From assembly GCA_948567375.1 (NCBI GenBank), contig OX419756.1, positions 52,244,552-52,308,551 on the forward strand: a DNA stretch of 64,000 nt. The letters run 5' to 3'. Of this stretch, positions 44,196 to 55,117 are shown in pieces (position 1 is the first letter of the stretch; every line of letters begins with the position of its first letter). The notes under the pieces were generated by a model that saw only the letters and a list, made by a program, of their open reading frames with translations, had not been told where the DNA came from and did not search any database. This DNA comes from Lunularia cruciata. Lineage: Eukaryota > Streptophyta > Marchantiopsida > Lunulariales > Lunulariaceae. A program made the translations under genes and the position numbers.

Positions 44196-44273
44196 TGTGC
44201 GTATAAACATTACTACACAACATACATTGCTCTCAACATCATACACTATAGAAGCACAACTCACTATAATACC
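44196..44273 (-). repeat. Inverted fragment of a family C LTR
   Basis: It is the reverse complement of the first ~20-100 bp of the C LTR (compare 14685-14760). It abuts the truncated C2 integrase and may mark a rearrangement. Confidence 0.65.
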
Positions 44274-45009
44274 AAGAGCTAGCCATATGATCTAGATGTG
44301 AAATTTGGTTTGGTAACATCTAGAATGATGTTATACATGATGGTCAAAATAGAGCAGATAGAAGTATCACTAAAAGAGTACTTCTACAAATAGGGTAGAA
44401 ACCGAAATAGACTTGAGAACCTTGGAACCAATAGCTAGACATATGATTTAAAGGTGAGAATTGGTTTGGTAACATCTGGAAGGATGTTACACATGATGGA
44501 CTAAACAGATCAGAAAGAGGTATCACCAAAAGGGGACTTCTACTAATAGAGTAGGAACCAAAATATGCCTGAAATCTTTGAAGGCAATTTTGGAGGCCTA
44601 AACGGATGAATTAGGCCTCAAAAATGTGCAGATTGCCCCCCCCCCCCCCAGCAGTGGAAGATAGGTTGGCCTTCCCTCCCCTCTACTTTGTCTCGTCAAG
44701 AGCTTTCCAATGGTACCTTACATGATTCTGAGATTCCTACAAGAAGATTCCCTAAAAGATTCCCTCTGGTCAAAGCTTGTTTGACCAACCAGATAGGACC
44801 TAGACCAGACATGTCACCCATCCAAGTAAGTAATCCAAGGGTGGAGCTTGCTGACATGTCACCTATTTGTGTCCCTAATCCTATGGTGGAGCTTCCTTGG
44901 AGGAGATCCTCTTTGTCTATATAATAAAGAAAAGGTGCTCCCTTGGGGCATCAATTGTTTGAGTGTGCAATCTGTGTTTTTTCTCTTCTCTTGTCCTCGG
45001 AGTATTACA
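44274..45009 (+). repeat. LTR of the D element, containing a ~157-bp tandem duplication
   Basis: The 3' end TCCTCGGAGTATTACA resembles the H LTR end, and a primer site follows. The start is not defined. The first part is a duplication, 44274-44430 and 44431-44590, with shared GCTAG, CATATGAT, TTTGGTAACATCT and GATGTTA blocks. A run of 14 C lies at 44636-44649. A TATATAATAA box at 44918-44927 would serve as promoter. Confidence 0.6.
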
Positions 45010-45010
45010 A

Positions 45011-45023
45011 TGTTATCAAAGCG
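45011..45023 (+). other. Primer-binding site of the D element
   Basis: TGTTATCAAAGCG begins one base after the LTR end, and is a degraded Met-tRNA-type site like that of H (TGGTATCAAAGC). Confidence 0.7.
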
Positions 45024-45149
45024 AGTGTTTTAGTCCAAGAGAGTGGATCACCCCTCTTGGAATAGCACAAACTATTGAAATTGATTGATTTGAAATAGAG
45101 AACATAGAGAAATTGCGAGACTTAGGAAGGACTTTAGAGAGCGGATGGG

Positions 45150-45371
45150 ATGGATGCGCCAAGAGGAAAATTTCCCGCACCTAGCTTTCCATTCTCAAAT
45201 CCATTCCACATCAAGGTTATGTACATCCAGCATGAGCAGATGAGTGTATTGCTAGTTTATCATTTTGGTGCAGAATTCATGGACAGAGTGATGAACTCAC
45301 CAAACCTGGTGATTCTACCTATGGTGATATATGACAAAGAGTGGGATTTGACAATCTACATTCTATTATGA
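45150..45371 (+). CDS. Leader ORF (copy 2) of the D element, 73 codons
   Basis: It has the same motif set as the H leader ORF: S-N-P-F (16-19), H-F-G (38-40), L-P-M (56-58, with its Pro exactly 17 residues after Gly) and Y-x3-W-D-L (61-67). It begins Met-Asp as copies 1 and 3 do. It lies 141 bases after the LTR and is followed after four bases by copy 3 in another frame. Confidence 0.6.
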   Translation: MDAPRGKFPAPSFPFSNPFHIKVMYIQHEQMSVLLVYHFGAEFMDRVMNSPNLVILPMVIYDKEWDLTIYILL

Positions 45372-45375
45372 TGTA

Positions 45376-45579
45376 ATGGATATGAATGTTCCAAATCCTC
45401 TCCCTTTCAATACTCAAGTAGAAATCCGTTATGTAGTGAGACCGAAAGTGATGTTTAGAGATTTTGTGGTTAGGAATTTTGGTGAGGAGTATTATCAACG
45501 AGTGATAACGTCGGAGGTCCCAATGGTAGTTCCGATAGTTCATGCACCTTCTAGAGTGATCATATTGACTCTATATTGA
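45376..45579 (+). CDS. Leader ORF (copy 3) of the D element, 67 codons
   Basis: M-D-M-N-V-P-N-P-L-P, then N-F-G (34-36) and V-P-I (52-54), again with 17 residues between Gly and Pro. It ends 33 bases before the gag ATG, in the same frame. The gap is exactly that of the H element (33 bases), and the stops between are TGA, TAG and TAG. This points to an ancestral continuous reading into Gag, or a fixed spacing. Confidence 0.6.
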   Translation: MDMNVPNPLPFNTQVEIRYVVRPKVMFRDFVVRNFGEEYYQRVITSEVPMVVPIVHAPSRVIILTLY

Positions 45580-45612
45580 AGTAGACATTAGTAGTTGAGT
45601 GTTGCAAGAACC

Positions 45613-46184
45613 ATGGATCCGCAATTGCAAGAGTTGGTGCAAGGAATGCAAAGCATGTTGAATGAATTTTGAGAGATTAATATGACCATGGAGACATCAC
45701 AAAGTCAAGTGCAGATCCTCCGGAACGATCAAGCCATGCAAGAAGAAGAGCCGTCTCAAACCCCAATACCTACAACTGAAGTACTTGGAGAGGCACCCGT
45801 GCCTACAAATCCTATCAACGATGAAGCCACATTGCTACTCCGGATGAAGAAGACCTACAACATTGAGCCTTACAAGGGGCAACGTATGATGGGAGTAGTG
45901 GAAAATTGGATCTCAAGAATGAATCGATATTTCTGATTATTCTTAAAAGAGATCACAGAGCATGTTGCAGGCGTGTTTGTATGTGGGTACTTGACCGATA
46001 AAGCCCTCACATGGTATGATGCTTGGGAATGATCCATGCTGGCAGAGAGAAGGGAGGTCACATGGATAGCAATGCAAGAAGCATTGTTGAAGAATTTCCA
46101 ATCGGTGGATTCTGTGCAAATGGCTCAAACCCAACTATGGGGATTGAGACAGAAGAATAGCATACAAGAGTATGTGGAGGCAAG
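45613..46184 (+). pseudogene. D element Gag, cut off by family C
   Basis: It starts M-D-P-Q-L-Q-E-L. A Q-rich segment is followed by the retrotransposon Gag core with G-V-V-E-N-W-I near 45894-45914, L-T-W-Y-D-A-W-E near 46008-46031 and L-L-K-N-F (46084-46098). Stops at 45670, 45934 and 46030 are present. The Gag is cut at about 46184 by the end of a minus-strand C LTR, and I see no D pol downstream. Confidence 0.75.
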
Positions 46185-46782
46185 TGTTACACTCATACAT
46201 AATTCATATATAACTCTAAAGTGCCACAATAATCAATTTTTTTACACCACTTGAATCAACTCAACTCAGATCAGTACTTGATCTATTACTCTATAAATTG
46301 TCAACAATTGGGTACTAATTACAGTCAAGCCACACCCACTCTAGCTAAGAGAATCCAAGTGACACTCACCGGCCTCTGTCCATCATAGCCAAGAACTCAA
46401 AGGCTCAACATCAGAGAAGTGAGCTCTCTCAAGCTACACTTCAAAAGTATACCCTTGGACTTGAGCTAGGTCCCTCTAATGGTCCCGCTGATGGCACACC
46501 CAACGGTGCAAATAGTGCAAAGTGACAATAGGCCCCACCATGAAGTCAGTACCTTGAACACAAAATCTGACCGTCGAATAGTAGTCTATGAGTAACTACT
46601 AAAATACCTCTAACCACTATCATTGCAACTCTAGTGTATGAGAAATCTAGATGTGACAGTACAAATGATGTTACAATTGTCATGTGTATATCCATCACTA
46701 CATAATATACATTGTTGTCAACATTATACATTATAGAAGCACAACTCACACATAAGTCATAAATAAACTGTAAAGTGCCACA
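46185..46782 (-). repeat. 3' LTR of C-minus with a repeated start segment
   Basis: Read on the minus strand the LTR starts TGTGGCACTTTA at 46782 and runs to 46229. Then the LTR start recurs (TGTGGCACTTTAGAG) for 44 bp and ends GTAACA at 46185, next to D Gag. A polypurine tract (AGGAGGGCAAT, minus strand) precedes it at 46784-46794. Confidence 0.72.
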
Positions 46783-47802
46783 ATTGCCCTCCTAGCTGGC
46801 AATTAGGTCTCTCTAACTCCAGATAGCCATCTACTCCAAGTATATGGTATACCCTATGATGGGCAAAGATCAGGAAGCCGGGTGCTATTGAGCCTCATTG
46901 TTAGTCACTTGTCTTCAATCTATACCATATAAAGGATGAACTAACTATAAGTCAAGTACATCTAGAACATAACCATTGTCCTTGAGGAACCACCATGAGA
47001 GGAGGAGTCATACATGCCATATGCCATCCTCTCAAACAGCTATCACACACTAACATAATAATAGCTCCACTAGAAGAACCACATAACATACACCTCAAGC
47101 CTGCACGTACAAATGCTAAGCTTGGGTCCATAGTACCATCAATGTTTGGGAGGTGGCATGGCACACAATTGCACACATAATTCTTCCAAACAACTTCATC
47201 ATATCCTTCCAACGCAAGGGCTCTAGATGGCAAAACCTCGCACACTCTCAAGATAGTATGGCATGTAGAAACATCAAGTGTCATCGGTGTTGTCTGATGT
47301 AGATATACATAGTGCTCTGGATGAAATTGACGGATTGCGGGTTCACAACCTCCTTCTTGAATGGTAGCATAACATAAGGTATCTCTATGTTGAGCAATCA
47401 CCAAGTTCTCAAAGGCCATCGGCATCACTCTCCAAAAGATCTCTGCCCGTTGAGAGCATGTGCTCACACATACATGTGGATCATCCAAGTCCAAGACTAC
47501 AACAGCATCTCCACAAATGGCTATAGGTAAATTTGGATCTTGTCCATGGGATAGGAAGTAAGGAGAGAAGGATATTAAGGAGGCTTACCGGCTGAATCGA
47601 TAGCTCACAGCCAACCAAGGTAACTAAAGATCTCAATCTCCCAAGTGGCCCCTTTACAAACCATACTTTTGCAATCCTTTCTTCGCCATCTGAACCACTC
47701 TCTCTACTAAGCCATTTGCATCAAGGCAATCTTAGGAGATAGTACAACGATCAAACAAAGCCTTGTCACACAAGACCGTAAATTTCTCCAAGAACTCTAC
47801 AC
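46783..47802 (-). pseudogene. C-minus integrase C-terminal region with PHD finger
   Basis: An open frame of 180 codons (47494-46952) starts in the integrase tail (L-D-D-P-H-V). It passes through a beta-rich module with F-H-P-x-x-Y-V-Y-L and L-E-G-x-D-x-V-V-W-K, and ends with a complete PHD finger. Upstream (47500-47802) is the end of the integrase core with stops. C elements have this finger where chromoviruses have a chromodomain. Confidence 0.8.
46958..47092 (-). other. Complete PHD finger (C4HC3) in a retrotransposon integrase
   Basis: Zinc ligands in order are C-x2-C, C-x2-C, H-x2-C, C-x2-C with spacings 11, 4 and 14 between pairs, at residues 135, 138, 150, 153, 158, 161, 176 and 179 of the open frame. 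A Trp lies two residues before the seventh ligand, as in true PHD fingers. PHD fingers read histone H3 tails. A role in targeting integration is inferred. Confidence 0.85.
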
Positions 47803-48494
47803 TATAACACCCATTTGTGCATGTGTGTGGTATTATGATATTTAGCTTGGTATTAAAAATACTTGAGAGATATTATTTATATAGAAATAAAAGATGGTTC
47901 TATATTAGTTATGATTAGCTAAAGTTAGTCATAGCTAAGATAGAGAGGACCTTACTTTAGAGGAAGTGGAAAAGATAAGCACCACTATTTTGGATTCTAG
48001 TGTATTGACTTGGTATTATTCCTAGGTGTTTAGCTTGGAGGAAAGAGTTGAGAACTCTTGGGCTCGTAAGCCATTTTGTTTTGAATTCTTCTATGGTTTA
48101 AGGATAGCCAATGTGAAGGAATCCTTGACTTAGTGGTTGGGTCAAGATAAGATCACATGCTTAGTGGAATATGCCCATGTAAATAAATATTCCTTTATAC
48201 TTTTTGACTTTACTTGACTTTTAGCCTAGTAACTTGAGTTACTCCAATAATTAGTAACTTTTGTACATTATTATTTCACAAGTGTATAAACTAAGGGTGA
48301 GGAAGTACTCATCATCCTTTCATTTGCAACTATCTCTCTCTCATTGAGTTCTCTAGTGAGCAATGTCTTGAGTCTTGGAGTGTTAGCCTTGGAAGAGTAT
48401 GATGGAGTTGGGGTTCCTTGCCTTCTTGGTCCATAGTACGCTACTATAATAGCCATCAGAGGTTCATCCTGAGTAAGAGACAGGCCAGCTCACA
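47803..48494 (+). repeat. Solo LTR of the A/B family in C-minus, target duplication ATAC
   Basis: A 692-bp LTR from TATAACACCC (TG mutated to TA) to AGCTCACA. The left flank is ACAC (47799-47802) and the right flank ATAC (48495-48498). The uninterrupted C2 sequence at about 43673-43695 supports ATAC as the original site, with one change in the left copy. Confidence 0.85.
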
Positions 48495-48498
48495 ATAC

Positions 48499-49905
48499 TT
48501 GATCAATCAAAACCTTAGTTGGTGCACCAAAATGAATAAGAACCCAACCAGAATGAATAAGTTATCCTTTCACTAGACTTGTCATGAAGTACCACCAACT
48601 CAATCCACTTGGAGAAGTGCTCTACCATCACCAAAACATACTAATGATGTCTCACAGTCAACGATAAAGGTCCAACAAAGTCCAAACTCTAACGGTAACC
48701 CAATCCCATGATAGGTAATGGGTGCAACTATGGCGTAGGAGCATTAAATGATGCTCTAACTCAGTCATAAACCACACATCTGGCAACAAACTATGGTACA
48801 TTGGTTTATATACCACACCACCAATAATGACTTTGGAGTAAGCTATATGTACGCTTTACTCCAAAATGTCCTAGCTCCTCATGAGCATGACAAGCCAACT
48901 GTAGTCTTTGAGATAGAAATGGTACTACTCTCACTCTACTATCCTCCCATACATGCAATAGGTGATTGCCCTCCAATCTAAACTGCATGGCTCATTGAAG
49001 AACATGGTCTCTATCCTTGGCCCCATCTATGCTACCCATAACACCAATGCAAAGATAGTCCACCACTGAGACATCATCATGAATATCTAGCTGAACTGTA
49101 CCACTATCTCTACTCTCTAAATCTATGACCTCAATAACTCCTCCTGTATGCGCTAGGAGAGATACCACCAAAGCCTCAAAAAATATACAAAGAAAGGCAA
49201 ATGCATGCCAACCTGGCACAATCTCCTCATTTATCTCACCATGCCAAGGTGCTCCGATCTTATCCTATTGGCTAGGACATGGGTTTCTACTCAACCGATC
49301 TACATCATGGTTCACCACTCTAAGTCTATGAACAACCATGAAATCATACTCTTGTAAAATCAGAGCCCATTGTGCAAGCTACCTTGAAAGTTTGTTGGAC
49401 TCCATCAACCACTTTAGTGGCTAATGATCAGTAATGAGAGTAAAAGGGTTACCAAATAAGTAACATTGGAAATTTGCTACTGCCTATATTGATGCCAAGC
49501 ACTCTCCCTCATATGAACTATACTTTGCCTCCATGAATTGTTGGAGCAACTAGCATAGGCCACCATAAACTCCTTCTCCTAATCATCATGTTGGGTGAGC
49601 ATTGCTCCAAGCCCTAACATACTCCAATCAATGTGAACCTGAAATGGTTGTCCTCTGATCAGTCTTGTCAAAATAGGAGCAGATGTCAACCTCTCCTTGA
49701 GTTCTACAAAAGCTCTCTCTTGCTCATCTCCCCAACACCACTCCTATGTAATTTGGTCAAATTTGTCAAGGCCTTGGCAATGGCATTAAAGCCTCTAACA
49801 TATCGGCAATAGAAGTTTGTCAACTCAAGGAATGCTCACATTCTACTCACATCCATAGGCTGGAGAATACATGCAATAGCCTCCACCTTGGTCTGCTGAA
49901 CACCA
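48499..49905 (-). pseudogene. C-minus integrase N-terminus and RNase H
   Basis: On the minus strand, G-H-F-G-V-K-R-T-Y-S-L-L (48880-48845) marks the zinc region of integrase. Upstream is a linker with D-Y-L-C-I-G-V (near 49060). RNase H follows at about 49330-49700 and the RT connection to 49905. Stops and frameshifts occur throughout. Confidence 0.72.
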
Positions 49906-49943
49906 AGTCCACCAAGGTAGATAGTGTGACCCAAATACTCAAC

Positions 49944-50411
49944 CTAATTGTGGAAGAACCTACACTTCCCAAGATGTAATTTGATTCCATGAGATCTTAA
50001 TCTCTCAAACACCTCCAACAATTGTCTCTCATGCTCATCCAAAGTAGTGCTATAGACCAAAATGTCATCAATATAGTACCAAGCAAAATCCAATCTAGCT
50101 AGGATCCTATCCATGACCCTCAAGAACTCAGCAGGAGCATTCTTTAACCCAAATGGTAAGAACTTCCATTGATATAACACATCCTTGCCATGAGGATCAA
50201 TAGCCCAAAATGTTATCTTGGACTTATCCTCCTCCCTGATCGACAACTGATGATATCCGGCTTGAAGATCCAAAGTATTGAAGACCTTTGCATGCCTAAT
50301 TGCATCAAAGATCTCCTCTAGTGTAGGCATGGCATACCAATCAGCCCTAATCTGTCGATTGATAGGACAATAATCTCCACATATCCGCCTATTTGTGTAG
50401 TTGCCATGCAT
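49944..50411 (-). pseudogene. C-minus reverse transcriptase core
   Basis: 155 open codons with C-G-D-Y-C-P-I-N-R, then T-L-D-L-Q-A-G-Y-H-Q-L, F-L-P-F-G-L-K-N-A-P-A-E-F and the catalytic Y-Y-I-D-D-I-L-V-Y-S. The active-site Asp pair is intact. It is the best-preserved RT segment of family C here. Confidence 0.88.
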
Positions 50412-52147
50412 CCTTCTTGGTTGGCATCATTGTCGTTGATGCATACTCTCCATGTGAAATCTCCACCAAATCAACCTCAAAAAGGTCTCTACTCCGACTT
50501 TGAATCAATGTCCTCTCCATATCACTATATCAATAAGGATGTCAAAAAATTAATGTATTGCTAGTCCGCTCAATCTAAATACCAAGTCCCTTCAGACCAC
50601 CCAAATCCTTCATACTAAAGGAAAAACAACTCGTCTAGCTCCTCAAGAACCTCCAAACTCTCAATCTTTCTTCTATTGTTAGCTTGGATCCAAGATCTAG
50701 CTCCCAAGTATCTTATGTAACTGTTGTACAAGTGGAAGACGTACTAACGGGTTGCTACACTAGACCCTTGGGAGCAATAGTGTCATGCTCCCAAGCACTA
50801 GAAATCCTAACCTTAGTGTGAAAAACTCCCTCCACTCTAGCTGCAAGATCCACACGTCCTTTAGCAGCATCCCAAGTAGACCAAGGGTGTAATCAAAGTA
50901 GCCTATGCTTACTTGGATGGACTCCAAGTAGACCACTCTCCCTAGTAGCTACTAGTTGTGTCCCAAGAATACCATATCCACTCTTTCCATCGTCCCCAGC
51001 ATGTGCTTGATAGGCACAAGACTCACAAGTGTTTGAGTGGTGATGCCTATCAAGTGCATCCTATGCTACTCTGCCAAGCCAAGGCTCATAATCCATGTCA
51101 AATAGTTCACGTCTATAGCCTGACCTAACACTTGACACCTAGATGCCTCTAACACTACTAGAATAGCAATAATACTAGTGCAAAAACCCATTGCCCACTC
51201 TCTCATCAACATTTGGGCTCCATCAATTGCTCTATATATGAGTCCCAAACCAATCTAGGACCTCCCTCTCAAAAAGCATGAGAGCTTGGAAAACTCATAC
51301 ATGTGAGAAAAGCGGCCCTAGGTTGTCCAAATAGGTTCATCACTACCATAGGTGACCTATCAGCCACTACCACTGTTTGAGACTAACACCCAACATTCAA
51401 GATGTCATCAACAATGATATGATCTAGTGGTTGAATCCTATCATAAGCGCACTATAGAACCCGTCTAGGTAAGAGGTTTGTCCACCAAAGACAAAGATGA
51501 TGACCCCGTGATCCCACTCTGGTTGCATCTAACAAAATAGTTGGTCCCATGCAAGAATGGACCTGATGTGTACTCGCCACCACCCAAGTGCAAGAAACAC
51601 ACATCAAAGGGACATTCTCTAAAATGAAAGATGGAGAAACATATTGATGAACCTAGAGATGTCATAGTATCCATAACATCTCTCAAAACACACCAAAACA
51701 AGGATCTTGAAGACCCAAACCTCAGCCAGTACGTGTATGTCCCTAACATGGCCATCCAAAAATCACCAAATAAATAGGTCCATGTCTCTCCAGATCATGC
51801 TCCCCCAATAAGGAAATGTCTACTGGTAGGGCCTTTTGGTAACCCTTGATAGTTGACATTGGTAATAACTCAAGATATTGATAGGCCAAGTGTGCAACAT
51901 GATGGAGAGAGATTTGCCTAGCAGTCTCATCTCTCTCCACATACAAGTACCTCTATACTCATATACCTGCCTATAGCACTACAACTAGTCCGGTGTTAAT
52001 CCCACTGAACAACTTCAATAGACATACTCCTTCTATTGGATACTAACAAGCAATGAGTGTGGTATCTAGAGGTGTCAAGGTAATCAATTCTAGAGGCTCA
52101 TCCTCACACTCATCTCCTAGTGGTACAAAGGCTTCTGTGGTGCTCAC
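50412..52147 (-). pseudogene. C-minus region between protease and RT
   Basis: It matches C2 40200-41640. The highest part reads S-T-T-E-A-F-V-P-L-G-D-E (52146-52110) and continues through R-Q-I-S-L-H-H-V-A-H-L-A-Y (near 51905) and H-D-L-E-R-H-G-P (51800). C sequence stops at about 52147 and resumes at 62398, so about 10 kb was inserted between. Confidence 0.62.
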
Positions 52148-52686
52148 ATTTTTATTTTTTTCAAAATAAAGAAGAAGAAGTGTATAGAGAAGTCGGATTG
52201 CGCATGTATGGCCAAAGAAGGCAAAGAAAAGAGTCTTCGGGATGAAACCCAAAGTAAAGTGACTTCGGGTCATAAGGCAAAGTACTCGGAAATGCCCTGT
52301 CAGCATACAACCCAAAGTAAATTGTCTTCGTATTAGGGGGAGCTCAACCCGAGGCAAAGACAGTCTAACAACCTTTAGTCGGGGCGAGAAATTCAAGAAG
52401 GGACTGTTCAAAAACCGGCGGCCCATACGTGCAAAGGTTGATTGACAATGATAGGTGCATGCAGGAGGTGTGATTTCTTGGTAGAAACTCAAAGTGAAGA
52501 AAGACAAAGAAGCGCAACTCTATAAAAATTGAACTCGCTATGATAAAATGTCAAGTAATTTTCCTTTGCCGTTGAGAAGTCGTCTTGCAGGTGATCGTGG
52601 GAAGGGAAATAGAGTTTGAATCGTGGTAGTGCGTAAGGGAGAAGTCGCGAGAGTGAAATCAAGAGATAGTGAGAAGGCTGAAAAAA
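52148..52686 (+). other. Likely LTR and leader of the element carrying the coiled-coil ORF
   Basis: No coding is evident. A TATA-like CTATAAAAAT lies at 52520-52529, and short direct repeats with A-C-T-T-C-G-G-G and C-C-A-A-A-G-T-A-A-A occur at 52240-52330. The borders are not defined. Confidence 0.35.
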
Positions 52687-55117
52687 ATGGGAGGAGGAAA
52701 GAAGAACTCTGAATTTGCAGTGAGAAATCATGCGATTTGGAGGTTAGATGTAATAGCTAGGATCGAAGTCTTGAGCCGACTTCGGATCACATTTCTGGCA
52801 TGGAACTAGATTGTGAGCTTTCCAGGTTTCATGATAGAAATCATCAAGAGCAAGTGTCTCGATGGACCCAAGGAAGAAGGGAAGAGAGGAAATCCGGCTC
52901 GCTGGATAGAGTCAGATTGGAGACTCATACTCGGGAAGGAAGCAGGCTCGGAGCAAGGGGTCACATTCTTGGGGAAGGGAGAGATAGCTCAAGAAACCCA
53001 AGAAGTGAGATGCATTCTCATCAAAGCGGATGAAGAATGGGTACAAAGTTGAGAGCTACAAAGACCCTGTGAAGAGAGGAATTGTGATTGCCCTGATGGC
53101 CATCCTGAAGCCGAAGAGAACCACTTATGTGATGAAACACCAAGCGGTGTTCTTTCACAAGCTATTCACAGGAGAACCGATCAATTGGGCGAGGTGTTTC
53201 CATGAGAGAACGAGGCAGACGGTGTGGAATTTGCGGGATAAGTTGCCTCCACACTACATCATGCCGTTTGCAGTGCATTTCTACCTCGGGCTAAATTTGC
53301 TGAACTTGGCAGAGCAAACTCGGATAGTGTCGCACTTCCATCCTGATTTGCAAAAGGAGGGCAATGTCGAGGAGCAGCAATACATATTGCAAATCAGAAG
53401 CACCAACGACTACTACACAAAGACAAGGAAGAACGTGGAGGTCGCAATGAGTATCCCAAATACAAAGAAGAGGAGTCGGTAGGGCAAAGCTGAAGATACA
53501 AAGAAACCTCGGAAGACACGGAGAGGCAACCCGAGGTGAGGTATGGTGGTGATCGAGTCGGAGGATGAAGACTCAGAAGGTGATGCCGAGCTGAAGGCTG
53601 AAGACTCGGAACACGAGGAAGAGCCTGAGCTAACACTGCAGAGTGGAGATACGAGTAGCAACAGCAAAGGAGGAGAAATGACATTGGCACCAGTGGCTGA
53701 AGAAGAAGAAGAAGTTCAGGCAGCAATTGAAGCCAAGGACGACACGTAGTTGGAAGACAAAGTAATTGGGCCCGGAGAGAAGAAGATTGTAGTGCAGAGA
53801 GGAGTTCACTCGAGACGTAAGGCGAAGTGTGAAGTAGGGCCGAGTAAGGCAAAAGAAGACATGAGTGAAAGATTGGGAAGTGAGGCGTCGATTCCGGTAC
53901 GACGATTGCAGCAAAGAAGGTAAGTATCAAGAGAACAAGAAGTGAGAAGGGAGATCACTCCGTAGGTTGAAATAGTTGCCAGTGATGGAGTGGAGTACCT
54001 ACGGGAGATTGTGTGCCCATTGTTGGTGAAGTTGGAGCACAAGAAGAATGAAATGCAGTCGACATGTCCGGGGGTGAAGACTGTTTTGCAGGTATTATCA
54101 AGATTAGAAGAAGAAAACTCAGAGTTGAAGAAGAGTATAACCCAAGGTGAGGAGGAAAGAGAAGTGCTGCAAGCAGATGCAGTGGTGAGAAGTCAGGTAA
54201 TTGAAGACCTGAAAAGAGAGGTAAATTATCAAGAGGATCTTGTGAAGAAGAGTGATATAGCAAGGGAGAGACAAGTAGCTGAGTATGAGATCTTGAAGCA
54301 GCAGTTTGCTGATTCAAGAGTAGAGGTAATCCATGCTATGGCGAGAGTAGCTGCAAAGGATCATGAGCTCGATAGGGTGATGGAGAGTGTCAAGGAGAAG
54401 AAGCAACTCGAGCAACGAGAGTTAGCGGCACAACATAGAGAAGAAGATCGATTACGAGAATTACTTCGTAATCAGGAGGAGAGAGTTGTCCAGAAGGAGA
54501 AGGAGAAGGAGTTGGTGAAAGCCAAGTTCGAGGCAGAGTTGGCAATGTACCGAGAGGATTGGCTTGCAGATCGGGAACATGAAAGAAAGACAAGATTGGA
54601 GCCATTGAAGGAGATAGTCCTCCAAATGAATGCAATGTTAAGTACAGAGACCAACATTCAGATTGAGGAGACGAGGCTGCACGAGTTGAAGTTGTTGGTG
54701 CAAGAGACGAGGCAAAGACAAGCAAAGGATACAGATATGAATGCCTTGTTAATTAGTCTCAGAACTCATGTAGAAAAAAAGATTTGAGAAGTAGAGGACA
54801 ACATTTCGATTAGATTAGACTTGGTGAAAATAGAGATAGAAAAGCTTTGGAAAGATATTAGAGCAAAACCCGAAGTAGATAACATAGGAGTACAAATGTC
54901 TTCAAAGTTACCATTGGAGACATTGGAGAAGAGTGGATCAAGAGATGAAGAGTTAGATAGATTACCCACTAGTGGAATTTCAGATCAAGAAAGAGAATTG
55001 TTGGAATTGGTAGAAGAGGTAGACGATATGAAACCCGAGGAAAGAGTATTAGGAAGTAAGATTACCTTGGGTTTGGGTTTGAAAGCCGATGACAAAGTAG
55101 ACATCAGATCGGATTAG
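52687..55117 (+). pseudogene. Long ORF relic: unknown N-terminal domain, acidic linker and long coiled coil
   Basis: About 800 codons. It opens at ATG 52687 in one frame to about 53040, then a frameshift leads to a single frame kept to 55117. Part 1 (to 53480) is globular, with R-G-I-V-I-A-L-M-A-I-L, then F-H-K-L-F-T-G-E-P-I-N-W-A and M-P-F-A-V-H-F-Y-L-G-L-N-L-L. Part 2 (53540-53750) is rich in Glu and Asp. Part 3 (53990-55117) is a coiled coil of over 250 residues with heptads. The seven stops (near 52809, 53480, 53537, 53747, 53921, 53963 and 54785) can each come from a Gln or Arg codon by one C-to-T change. The layout recalls gypsy-associated extra ORFs (Transposase_28-like proteins) of plants. 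I do not recognise the first domain. Confidence 0.6.

Noticed and set aside
44636-44649. Run of 14 C as a functional tract
   Set aside because: It is probably a simple homopolymer that may also contain a sequencing error. I only note it as part of the D LTR.
53394-53930. Minus-strand ORFs rich in Ser and Leu opposite the coiled-coil relic
   Set aside because: They are shadows of the Glu/Lys-rich plus-strand frame, with no independent support.
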